Shown: one piece after another, positions 1-7,163 of the stretch
Layout of the letters: each line of letters opens with the position of its first letter
Numbering within the stretch: the stretch's first letter is position 1
The notes under the pieces: model-generated
What the model was told of the DNA's origin: nothing
The model's database searches: none
What the model saw: the letters and a program-made list of their open reading frames with translations, nothing else
Translations under genes and position numbers: made by a program
Assembly (NCBI GenBank): GCA_910574835.1
Contig: CAJTDE010000015.1
Span: 37,550 to 101,549, forward strand
From: Clostridia bacterium
GTDB taxonomy: Bacteria; Bacillota; Clostridia; Lachnospirales; Lachnospiraceae
Reading direction: 5' to 3'
Length of the DNA: 64,000 bases

Positions 1-134
1 CCGTAATAAAACAAAAATCCCGGCGTCATTGCATCATACAATGCTGCCTGTTTTGCCGCTACTCCGGAAAGTGTATAAATAATTACTGCAAGTTGTAAAA
101 ATGCTATTTTTTTTAAATCAAGTATACCTTTCAT
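1..134 (-). CDS. SMR/EamA-type small membrane transporter, N-terminal part only (runs off the window)
   Basis: The minus-strand ATG at 134 opens a frame that stays open to the window edge (44 codons). The visible protein begins MKGILDLKKIAFLQLAVIIY and continues with a membrane helix containing TLSGVAAKQAA, the usual look of the first helix of small multidrug resistance/EamA-like transporters. It overlaps the end of the opine dehydrogenase gene by 17 nt, so it is probably translationally coupled to it and belongs to the same operon as the two other small SMR-like genes at 4182-4935. Role inferred: membrane translocation of a small molecule or a lipid-linked sugar. The rest of the gene is outside the window. 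Confidence 0.6.
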   Translation of the reverse strand, partial: MKGILDLKKIAFLQLAVIIYTLSGVAAKQAALYDAMTPGFLFYY

Positions 135-1206
135 GGCAATTTTTTTCGCTCCTTATATCTTCTATTAAAGCTTCAAGGGCTTCTTTCGTTATATGTCGTC
201 CCATTCTCCGAAAGTCTGTCTTTATTACTGCACAGGCCAAATTAATAATCAATGTTGTATAAGGTGTAGCTTCTCCTAAAAACTTTCCCAAAGACTCCAA
301 AGGCACAAGTCCGCAGGGCACATCCTCCAGCAAATATCGATGATGAATTGTAGCCGGTGCATCTATTTCTTTATAATAATCGTTATTCCGAATACATTCA
401 TATAAAGTATTACCCTCAATCTGATAAGTCCGCCGCATCCAATCCGCCGTACTTTCAACAAATACCCCCAGCTCCTCCGCCAGCATCTGCCTTTCCTTAT
501 CAACTTCTTCTATATAATCTGCGATTGTTTTGGAGATTCCTTCATAATAATATTTGAAATCTACGGTTTCATTTTCAATCCATCCAATATTCATCAATAC
601 AGGTGCGCAGTGCAGGATCATTCCTACATTTCCCAGAGATGTTACCGCCATATTATCTGCTTCTTTAAAATAAGGACGCATGCATTCCGGAATTCTCTCC
701 ATAATTTCGCCCATATCCGACTTTTTCATGGCAGCAATTAAAACATCCTTTTTAAAGGCATATATCCTGCAAGAATTTTTTGAATCTCGCCTGCAGGTAT
801 AGACAATAGTCTGAGTCTCGGCTATTTTGGGTCTATATTTACAACCTGCATCCCGCAGATGCTTCATAAAATCAATTGCACCAAAAGTTCTGCCTGGGTT
901 TAATATAATTACTGTGTCTTCATCCACATAAGAGGCCAGCATCTTTGCAATATCCCGATAAGCATTTGCCGGAACTGTCACAAAAATAGTTTTCTCATAA
1001 ACCTCCCCTATTTTTGTTGACACGTGTTCCAATACAGCCGTTCCCTCCAGTACTCCTCCGCAGTAGATTTGCTTTTTCTTTATAATTTCCGCAATATTTG
1101 CTTCGCTTCTGTTCCACAGGTTTACATACTCACCGGACAAGCTTAGATGAGCTGCCATTGCAAGCCCCTGATGTCCGCCCCCTATGATTAAATATTGTTT
1201 TTTCAT
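118..1206 (-). CDS. NAD(P)-dependent octopine/nopaline (opine) dehydrogenase family protein
   Basis: A 362-residue protein with an N-terminal Rossmann nucleotide-binding motif, GGGHQG at residues 9-14, followed by the 6-phosphogluconate-dehydrogenase-like fold and helical C-terminal domain of the octopine dehydrogenase family; length fits the family (about 350-400). Family members reductively condense an amino acid with a 2-oxo acid (for example pyruvate) to give N-(1-carboxyalkyl) amino acids; the substrates here cannot be read from sequence. The ATG overlaps the upstream cobalamin-protein stop by 4 nt (ATGA), so the genes are translationally coupled. With an ATP-grasp ligase and a mutase-like enzyme upstream, an opine-type acyl group for a sugar or small peptide is a reasonable inference. 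A plain ketopantoate-reductase-like role is less likely. Confidence 0.75.
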   Translation of the reverse strand: MKKQYLIIGGGHQGLAMAAHLSLSGEYVNLWNRSEANIAEIIKKKQIYCGGVLEGTAVLEHVSTKIGEVYEKTIFVTVPANAYRDIAKMLASYVDEDTVIILNPGRTFGAIDFMKHLRDAGCKYRPKIAETQTIVYTCRRDSKNSCRIYAFKKDVLIAAMKKSDMGEIMERIPECMRPYFKEADNMAVTSLGNVGMILHCAPVLMNIGWIENETVDFKYYYEGISKTIADYIEEVDKERQMLAEELGVFVESTADWMRRTYQIEGNTLYECIRNNDYYKEIDAPATIHHRYLLEDVPCGLVPLESLGKFLGEATPYTTLIINLACAVIKTDFRRMGRHITKEALEALIEDIRSEKNCHERYT

Positions 1207-2834
1207 GTCGTCTTTACCAGCTGTTCCAACCGCATCTGTTCTGACAAAACTTCTCCTGTTTCCTTATTATAAGCAACGCACTTGCCGTTGAAAAACTTTG
1301 TATTTAAATTGCCTCTAAATTTTTCGTTTTTTACAATATGCACCGCATCCATAAAACCTTTTTTTACACATTCACTCAGCACCTCCGGTGACATCAAAGG
1401 ATCTTCGCAATCCGAAAAATAATCCCGTATAAAATTCAACAAAAATTTTGCTTCGGAAATAAGCTCTTCTTTTCTGTCCTTGATTTTTTTATCCTGCTGC
1501 ATGGAAAACTCTTCTCCCATTGTATGGCGGATTACTCCTTTTACAATCTTACAGCTTTCAATCACATCCTCCGCAGATGCCGCATGATCTGCTTCGCAAA
1601 AGCCTACCACATGAATAATATGAGGTTTTACCGCCATCTGCATAAATGTGGACGCCGCAAGCTGACCTTTTGCCACATACGGATCTGCCGAAAATAACGG
1701 GAGTCCCGCACGTGTCTCTCTATAAGTTCGGAAGCCTTCATCCTCTAAGCTTTCCACCATCTCAATCATTGCCAATATTTTAGCAAAATCCATTGAGAAA
1801 GAAAGTCCATTTGGATTATTAAACATATACTGTGCAACATAATCCTTCACACCTAACTTTTTGGCATTATAAGCGCTCAAATATGCTGCCACAACCGGAA
1901 TAACATCATGTGCATCTCTAAGCCCCCAATGATGAGGCTCGTTGATCTCCACCGGTATTCCTTGTTCCGCATGCCATTTAATCAGCTTCTGTGCCTCAGC
2001 AATGGACACTTCTATTGGCCTGGTGCCCCGCCCATCCAATTCACTGTACCAGTAGATGGGAATTGCCGTCCAAGCATTATCGATTGTCTTTAATAATATC
2101 TTCGCATATTGAAAAACATCCTCTGTTCCGCTATAGCATCTCATTAACGGATAATTCCCTCTCTGAGAAGCCTGCTTTAAACGAATAAAATCTTCCTCAC
2201 CGCGAATTGGAACTCCCCCGGCTCCATCAAACCGCTCCTCCATTTTATCCGGTTGAAACAAAAACTGCTGGGCATTTTGATCCGGTCCCAGTGAAATCAC
2301 ATCTAATACCTTTGCATCTGCAATTTTCTCAATCCCTTTTATGGTTTCTTCCAAATCCGGCAAACCAAAATGATGCCGCAATATGGGATAGGGATAGCTA
2401 TTTTTAATCCTTTGATTTAATGTTTTCTCATAAGCCGCCGCAGTAGTGCCAAGCTGATCGCCCCGAAGAAATCGAATAGAATCATTGATATCATCAAATC
2501 CATCGGAAATAAAAGAAAACCTGTTATATTCTTTTGCTATATCGGCTACCGGTTTTGTTCCTCCAAAGATCCAGATTGGGGAATAGTCCAAAGCCTTTGC
2601 TTTAAGAAAAATTTCATCAAACAGCGGACGCACATTTTGGGGTGTTAATCGATAACTAATCCCTACCATATCCGGTTTATATACCTGTATTTTTTCAAAA
2701 AGTTTTTCTGTAGTTACCGCTGGCCCTAAAAAAAGCGTATCATACCCTTCCTGCTCTGCCAAACTCAAAAAATGAACAACACCCGCTACATGAACACAAT
2801 TTCCTATAGACGCGCCTAAAATTTTCTTTTTCAA
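1203..2834 (-). CDS. Cobalamin-binding, glutamate-mutase E-like protein (fused B12 domain plus barrel)
   Basis: The N-terminal ~110 residues look like a B12-binding Rossmann domain: the stretch ASIGNCVHVAGVV resembles the DxHxxG cobalamin motif with His and Gly kept (H15, G18) but the Asp replaced by Cys. The rest resembles the glutamate/methylaspartate mutase epsilon-type barrel, with blocks such as WYSELDGRG and NEPHHWGLRDAHDV. The two mutase subunits would thus be fused in one chain. Expected reaction: adenosylcobalamin-dependent carbon-skeleton rearrangement of an amino acid; substrate unknown. The frame is open from an ATG at 2864 inside the ATP-grasp gene, but a good SD (CAGGAG) just after that gene's stop favours the TTG at 2834 (543 aa). 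A methyltransfer or sensory role for the B12 domain cannot be excluded. Confidence 0.65.
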   Translation of the reverse strand: MKKKILGASIGNCVHVAGVVHFLSLAEQEGYDTLFLGPAVTTEKLFEKIQVYKPDMVGISYRLTPQNVRPLFDEIFLKAKALDYSPIWIFGGTKPVADIAKEYNRFSFISDGFDDINDSIRFLRGDQLGTTAAAYEKTLNQRIKNSYPYPILRHHFGLPDLEETIKGIEKIADAKVLDVISLGPDQNAQQFLFQPDKMEERFDGAGGVPIRGEEDFIRLKQASQRGNYPLMRCYSGTEDVFQYAKILLKTIDNAWTAIPIYWYSELDGRGTRPIEVSIAEAQKLIKWHAEQGIPVEINEPHHWGLRDAHDVIPVVAAYLSAYNAKKLGVKDYVAQYMFNNPNGLSFSMDFAKILAMIEMVESLEDEGFRTYRETRAGLPLFSADPYVAKGQLAASTFMQMAVKPHIIHVVGFCEADHAASAEDVIESCKIVKGVIRHTMGEEFSMQQDKKIKDRKEELISEAKFLLNFIRDYFSDCEDPLMSPEVLSECVKKGFMDAVHIVKNEKFRGNLNTKFFNGKCVAYNKETGEVLSEQMRLEQLVKTT

Positions 2835-2850
2835 AATATTCACTCCTGTC

Positions 2851-4137
2851 TCAAAAAACATCATATTGCCTCTCTAAGCTTTCGGGCCTTTGAGGATAAC
2901 GCAGCTCTGTAATATTCTCACCTCTCACATTCGTTACCTGAATGCTTCGGGCAATCTCATCCAGAACTTCTTTATAGCTCTTCTTATCATTTTCCTTTTG
3001 GTAATAAAAAATTCTTATTACCTCTTTTCCTGCTTTTGAAACATGGGATAATTCACTTCCATTTTCGTGGTAAAAAATTACTTTAACAGCATTCTCCATC
3101 TTATCCAAGAGTTCTGAAGCCGTAACATTATAATAGATTTTTCCGGCTTCTTTCACATAAACCTTTATATCATAAAAAAAACCTTTCCCGATTGGTTCAA
3201 ATTCCTGCAAGTTTTCATAATCAACAGAATTGCCAGTCTGGTAATCAATTAGCATATTTGCAATGTTAGGTCCGCCCATAAGAATTGGATACAGATACGG
3301 GCTGCCGCCTGCCAAACGATATAAATACTCCCCTATCTTCAATCCTTTTTCTCCTATATAACACTGAACCGTAACAGGCCCCTCCTGTATTCCAAAGGAA
3401 TCTGTCAATTCCTGCGTCAATTCCTGCAATTTCTGAAAATGCTTCTTCGTATATTTAGAAGGGAATCGCACGCTTGACAACACGATCTCCTCACCAAAAT
3501 TTCTATTCACATCATAAATGCATGTAACATATGCTTTTCCTGCTTTCACCCAAGCCGTAATTGAAATCTCGTCCACCGGATAAAACTCTTCTATTAATAC
3601 TTTTCCATCATAGTTCAGAGATTCTCTGATTGTTTTCTCATAATTATCCCTTACCTCTTCTACACTTTTGCAGACAAAAATGCCTTTGCTTCCATAAGCG
3701 TCTATTGGCTTCATAATCACTGGAAAATCAAAACGTTCCAGTTCTTTATCATCAAATCCGGCTTCCAAAACAGCATAAGGAATAATCGGGAAATTATGTG
3801 CCTGAAAATGTTCTTTCATTTGAACTTTATCCGTAAGCTTCTTTATAATCTCAGGAGTATAAAAAGTAGGCAGTTCTAAGCCTCTGGCAATTTCATATCC
3901 CGGCTGCAGATTGCGATCCGAAAATGCCGAAATAACCCCGCAAACCTCATGTTGCTTTGCAATCCTTCTTAATACGGGTATATCCATTGTACTGACATCA
4001 TAAGCATATTCTACCATGCGTTTTGCCGGTGCATTTTCATAATAGTCACATACGACAGGCTCGAATCCCTTTTGCCTTATCTCCTTTATCAAATCACAGA
4101 ATGGCTCAATCGCCCCTAACACCAATACTTTGTCCAT
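2851..4137 (-). CDS. ATP-grasp carboxylate-amine ligase
   Basis: A 428-residue ATP-grasp enzyme. A pre-ATP-grasp domain (residues 1-100, starting MDKVLVLGAI) is followed by the ATP-binding loop IMKPIDAYGSKG (142-153), the hinge strand VLIEEF (181-186), and a metal-binding region GEYLYRLAGG (E270, R274, GG277-278). Such enzymes form an acyl phosphate and then an amide or peptide bond, as in D-Ala ligases or L-amino acid ligases. SD AAGGGGAAAG lies just before the ATG. It is followed by the cobalamin enzyme with a few nt between stop and start, and preceded by the SMR gene after 46 nt. In this setting it could couple an amino acid or opine to the 4-amino group of a sugar nucleotide; that is inference. 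Substrates are not deducible. Confidence 0.8.
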   Translation of the reverse strand: MDKVLVLGAIEPFCDLIKEIRQKGFEPVVCDYYENAPAKRMVEYAYDVSTMDIPVLRRIAKQHEVCGVISAFSDRNLQPGYEIARGLELPTFYTPEIIKKLTDKVQMKEHFQAHNFPIIPYAVLEAGFDDKELERFDFPVIMKPIDAYGSKGIFVCKSVEEVRDNYEKTIRESLNYDGKVLIEEFYPVDEISITAWVKAGKAYVTCIYDVNRNFGEEIVLSSVRFPSKYTKKHFQKLQELTQELTDSFGIQEGPVTVQCYIGEKGLKIGEYLYRLAGGSPYLYPILMGGPNIANMLIDYQTGNSVDYENLQEFEPIGKGFFYDIKVYVKEAGKIYYNVTASELLDKMENAVKVIFYHENGSELSHVSKAGKEVIRIFYYQKENDKKSYKEVLDEIARSIQVTNVRGENITELRYPQRPESLERQYDVF

Positions 4138-4181
4138 AACTTTCCCCTTTATTTAATTCTGCGGTCCCAAAACTCCCTGCC

Positions 4182-4535
4182 CTACAGAGAATAAAGTATA
4201 ATTCCCGCAATAATAATTAAATTTCCGAATAATACATTCTTTTCTATCTTTTCTTTTAATATCAGCTTGGAAAGAACCATTAGAAATATGTAGGAAGTCA
4301 CTCCTAATACAGATCCATATTTGTATGGGATTCCTTTATAGGCAAAGGAATTTAAAAAAAGAACCGCCACAAAGATTCCATACGCTGTAATAACCCGAAT
4401 ATTTAAGTACTCATTCAATTGATTTTTATGCTTCACCAAAGTGCTTTTTTTTAATAAAATTTGTGAGAATGCTGAGAAAAATTGATTAACCAGCATCAAT
4501 AATACGCATAATTGTGTAAACCCAATTTTACTCAT
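4182..4535 (-). CDS. Small multidrug-resistance-like membrane protein (ArnF/EmrE-like half)
   Basis: A 117-residue protein with four predicted membrane helices and the SMR/EamA layout, including helix 3 with a GSVLGVTSYIF segment and a short KLILKEKIEK loop before the last helix. It overlaps the next SMR-like gene by 8 nt, so the two are probably made together as a heterodimer, as with ArnE/ArnF, which flip polyprenyl-phosphate-aminoarabinose. The ArnC-like glycosyltransferase and the WecE-like aminotransferase lie directly upstream, which supports flipping of an Und-P-linked amino sugar rather than drug export. The function is inferred from context and size. Confidence 0.7.
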   Translation of the reverse strand: MSKIGFTQLCVLLMLVNQFFSAFSQILLKKSTLVKHKNQLNEYLNIRVITAYGIFVAVLFLNSFAYKGIPYKYGSVLGVTSYIFLMVLSKLILKEKIEKNVLFGNLIIIAGIILYSL

Positions 4536-4935
4536 GCTTATTCACCACCAAAATTCCAATAAATATAACAACAATTCCAATAATATTAAATAAACTCAGT
4601 TTTTCGTGAAATAATGCAATTGCTGCCAACTGCGTCCAGAAAATATAAGAGCTTTTGTTTGCATACATAACTGATATATTCACATTTTTAATAAGCTTCT
4701 GCCATATTACCGCATAAAGCATTAAAATACTCATCATAAAAATGTAAATAGCTATCAGTTTTTTATTCAGCAGACAATCAACGATAAGTTCCCAAATACC
4801 TTCGCTGCCTGTCGGCAGCTCTTTGGATGCCAGCTTTGAACTGACTGATACCAAACTATATAAAACCACGATTGGCTGCAGCTTCAAAGTAACACGCAGA
4901 GCATTTTTATATTTTGCCTTTGCTATTTCTTTCAT
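4528..4935 (-). CDS. Small multidrug-resistance-like membrane protein (ArnE/EmrE-like half)
   Basis: A 135-residue four-helix membrane protein of SMR/EamA type, with a C-terminal hairpin FHEKLSLFNIIGIVVIFIGI typical of the family. The frame is open from a GTG at 4959 inside the glycosyltransferase gene, but the ATG at 4935, one nucleotide after that gene's TGA, is the likelier coupled start. Together with the next gene it would form an ArnE/ArnF-like pair that moves a lipid-linked sugar from the inner to the outer leaflet. The N-terminal region is longer than in EmrE, with a polar stretch around residues 30-45. Export of a soluble product is the alternative. Confidence 0.7.
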   Translation of the reverse strand: MKEIAKAKYKNALRVTLKLQPIVVLYSLVSVSSKLASKELPTGSEGIWELIVDCLLNKKLIAIYIFMMSILMLYAVIWQKLIKNVNISVMYANKSSYIFWTQLAAIALFHEKLSLFNIIGIVVIFIGILVVNKHE

Positions 4936-4936
4936 T

Positions 4937-5878
4937 TCACTCTTCATCTTCCATTTCACATTGTCTTATTGCATAATTCGGTATCTTCTTCGCTTCCTTC
5001 AAAATTCGAATCAAATAATCACCGATAATTCCTATGGCTAATAAAATCAATCCTGAGTAAGACAGAATCAAGAGCACCAGTGTAATCCACCCCTGAATAG
5101 ATATACCATATAGCAAATATCTGTAAAGATAATAAATTCCCAAGAGAATGCTTATAATAAAACTAGCAATCCCAATATCTCTGACTACTATAAGCGGAAA
5201 TGAGGAGTTGGTCAATATATTTGCAAAAAAATCTTTCACCAAACGTTTAAATGTATATCCGCTTTTTCCATATTTTCTGCTGTCATGCTCAACAACAACA
5301 TTACAGATACGATTGGAAACCATTAATAATAAATGACCGATCCTGGGGAAATCTACATGCATCTCCAGCATAGCCTCTACTACAAACCGTTTCATAATTC
5401 GAAAACTGGTCAGCTGAAGTTTTGGATCCTTTTTAAAGATCGCCGAAGAAACCCTATTGGCCAGATATGTCCCAAAATTCCGAATAGGGCCATGTTTCTT
5501 ACTCTCATATCTTCCTATTACTACATCAATCTCCGGATCTCCGTTTAACACTTGAATTAATTTGGGGATTTCCTCCGGAGGATGCTGCAGATCATCATCC
5601 ATCGTAATAATATAATCCCCTTTTGCATATTTGAATCCACACAACAGCGCACAATGCTGTCCGTAATTACGTGACAACTGTACAATTTTTACTCTCTTAT
5701 CCTGCTGACGAAGCTGTTGCATTTTCGAAAAAGAGCCATCCCTGGAGGAATCGTCCACCAGTACCAATTCAAAATCCAAAGAGAGCTTCTCATCAAACAC
5801 TTTGCACAGCCTCTGATGCAATTCCACCAACGTTGCCTGTGAATTGTATACAGGTACCACTACTGAATATAAGCTCAT
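4937..5878 (-). CDS. ArnC/GtrB-like polyprenyl-phosphate glycosyltransferase (GT2)
   Basis: A GT2 enzyme of 313 residues. The catalytic domain starts MSLYSVVVPVYNS, has the nucleotide-binding LVLVDDSSRDGS and the metal-binding MDDDLQHPPEEIP motif, and ends with two membrane helices (about 228-290), the architecture of ArnC, GtrB and DPM1-like enzymes that move a sugar from a nucleotide donor onto undecaprenyl phosphate. The frame can be extended to 5902, but the ATG at 5878 has a good SD (AGAGGGA) and was chosen. It lies immediately after the WecE-like aminotransferase and before the SMR pair, the same logical order as arn genes: make the amino sugar, load it on Und-P, flip it. The donor is inferred to be dTDP-4-amino-4,6-dideoxyhexose or an N-acylated form. 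Confidence 0.85.
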   Translation of the reverse strand: MSLYSVVVPVYNSQATLVELHQRLCKVFDEKLSLDFELVLVDDSSRDGSFSKMQQLRQQDKRVKIVQLSRNYGQHCALLCGFKYAKGDYIITMDDDLQHPPEEIPKLIQVLNGDPEIDVVIGRYESKKHGPIRNFGTYLANRVSSAIFKKDPKLQLTSFRIMKRFVVEAMLEMHVDFPRIGHLLLMVSNRICNVVVEHDSRKYGKSGYTFKRLVKDFFANILTNSSFPLIVVRDIGIASFIISILLGIYYLYRYLLYGISIQGWITLVLLILSYSGLILLAIGIIGDYLIRILKEAKKIPNYAIRQCEMEDEE

Positions 5879-5894
5879 AACATTTCCCTCTTTT

Positions 5895-7022
5895 CTATGC
5901 ATAAAATTCTTTGATGCAATCTGTAATATATGTTATTTGCTCTTTTTTCAAACCAAAATACATAGGCAATCTTAATAAGCGCTCGCTTTCTCTTGTGGTA
6001 AAACAATCCTCGCCATGAAAACTGCCGTACCGCTTTCCCGCAGGTGCGGAATGAAGCGGAATATAATGAAACACGGTAAGAATTTCTTTCTTTTTCAGAT
6101 ATTGGATCAACTCTGTTCTTTCCTGTATATTTTGCGCTTTTATATAAAACATATGTCCGTTATGAGCACAATGCTCCGGAATAAACGGAAGCTCTATTTT
6201 CCCTGATTTTCCCAGCTTCTCCAACTCTTCGTAGTACTGATTCCAATTTCGGATTCTTTCATCATTAATCTTTTCGGCAATCCGAAGCTGTGCCCATAAA
6301 TAAGCCGCATTCAATTCGCTGGGGAGATAAGAAGAACCTGCTTCCACCCATGTGTACTTATCTATTTCTCCTCTGAAAAACTTACTTCTATCTGTCCCCT
6401 TTTCCCGAATGATTTCTGCCAATTCATTATCTTTTTTGTCTTTTATAAGAATGGCACCGCCCTCGCCCATGCTGTAATTTTTCGTCTCATGAAAACTATA
6501 ACAGCCGAAATCTCCGATTGCTCCCAACATTCTTCCTTTATAGGCAGACATAATTCCCTGCGCCGCATCTTCAACAACCTTCAAATGATACGCCTGTGCA
6601 ATTTCACAGATCTCATCCATTTCACAGCCGACACCTGCATAATGAACAGGTACAATCACACGGGTATTCCTGGTAATTGCCTTTTCAATTAATTTTTCAT
6701 TGATATTCATAGTATCCGGTCTGATATCAACAAATACAATCCTTGCTCCTCTTACAACAAAAGCATCTGCTGTAGATACGAAAGTGTAGGAAGGCATAAT
6801 TACCTCGTCTCCCGGCCCGACATCTGACAAAATAGCTGCCATCTCCAATGCATGTGTACAGGAAGTTGTCAATAATGCCTTTTGCGCTCCGGCTGTTTTT
6901 TCAATCCATCCATTACATAATTTTGTAAAATCACCATCACCGCATATTTTTCTCTTTTTTACCGCTTCTTCTATATAGGTAATTTCATCACCTGTATAGG
7001 GTGGTACATTAAATTTAATCAT
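5895..7022 (-). CDS. wecE: dTDP-4-amino-4,6-dideoxygalactose transaminase (WecE/RffA type)
   Basis: A PLP-dependent DegT/DnrJ/EryC1/StrS aminotransferase of 375 residues, nearly the length of E. coli WecE (376). Diagnostic blocks are FNVPPYTGDEITYI near the start, VIMPSYTFVSTADAFV (about 75-90), VPVHYAGVGCEMD, and the PLP lysine in FHETKNYSMGEGG (K181). WecE converts dTDP-4-keto-6-deoxyglucose to dTDP-4-amino-4,6-dideoxy-D-galactose with glutamate as amino donor. The substrate is made by RfbB encoded at 19778-20860 in the same orientation. SD GAGGCG precedes the ATG. A gap of about 140 nt with a hairpin separates it from the upstream membrane protein, so it may head its own transcription unit. 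Formation of the 4-amino glucose epimer (Qui4N) is the main alternative. Confidence 0.85.
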   Translation of the reverse strand: MIKFNVPPYTGDEITYIEEAVKKRKICGDGDFTKLCNGWIEKTAGAQKALLTTSCTHALEMAAILSDVGPGDEVIMPSYTFVSTADAFVVRGARIVFVDIRPDTMNINEKLIEKAITRNTRVIVPVHYAGVGCEMDEICEIAQAYHLKVVEDAAQGIMSAYKGRMLGAIGDFGCYSFHETKNYSMGEGGAILIKDKKDNELAEIIREKGTDRSKFFRGEIDKYTWVEAGSSYLPSELNAAYLWAQLRIAEKINDERIRNWNQYYEELEKLGKSGKIELPFIPEHCAHNGHMFYIKAQNIQERTELIQYLKKKEILTVFHYIPLHSAPAGKRYGSFHGEDCFTTRESERLLRLPMYFGLKKEQITYITDCIKEFYA

Positions 7023-7118
7023 TCGCTTCGCCTCATTTTAGATCTATGTCATCCACTTCTAACATTCTGTTTTGCTTTTTCAAACACTATAAATGCATCA
7101 CATCTCAATATTTTGCTC

Positions 7119-7150
7119 TTTACCCGTTAAGTTGATTTTTAACAGGTAAA
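7119..7150. repeat. Imperfect inverted repeat (hairpin) between the GT-C gene and wecE
   Basis: TTTACCCGTTAA (7119-7130) pairs with TTAACAGGTAAA (7139-7150), 11 of 12 positions. On the plus strand it is followed by a short T-rich stretch; on the transcribed minus strand there is no clear U-tract after the stem. It lies upstream of the 7164-8897 stop codon region only in plus orientation, so it may be a weak terminator for antisense reads or a mRNA-processing site separating wecE from the upstream genes. Confidence 0.4.
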
Positions 7151-7163
7151 AATTTTTAAATGA

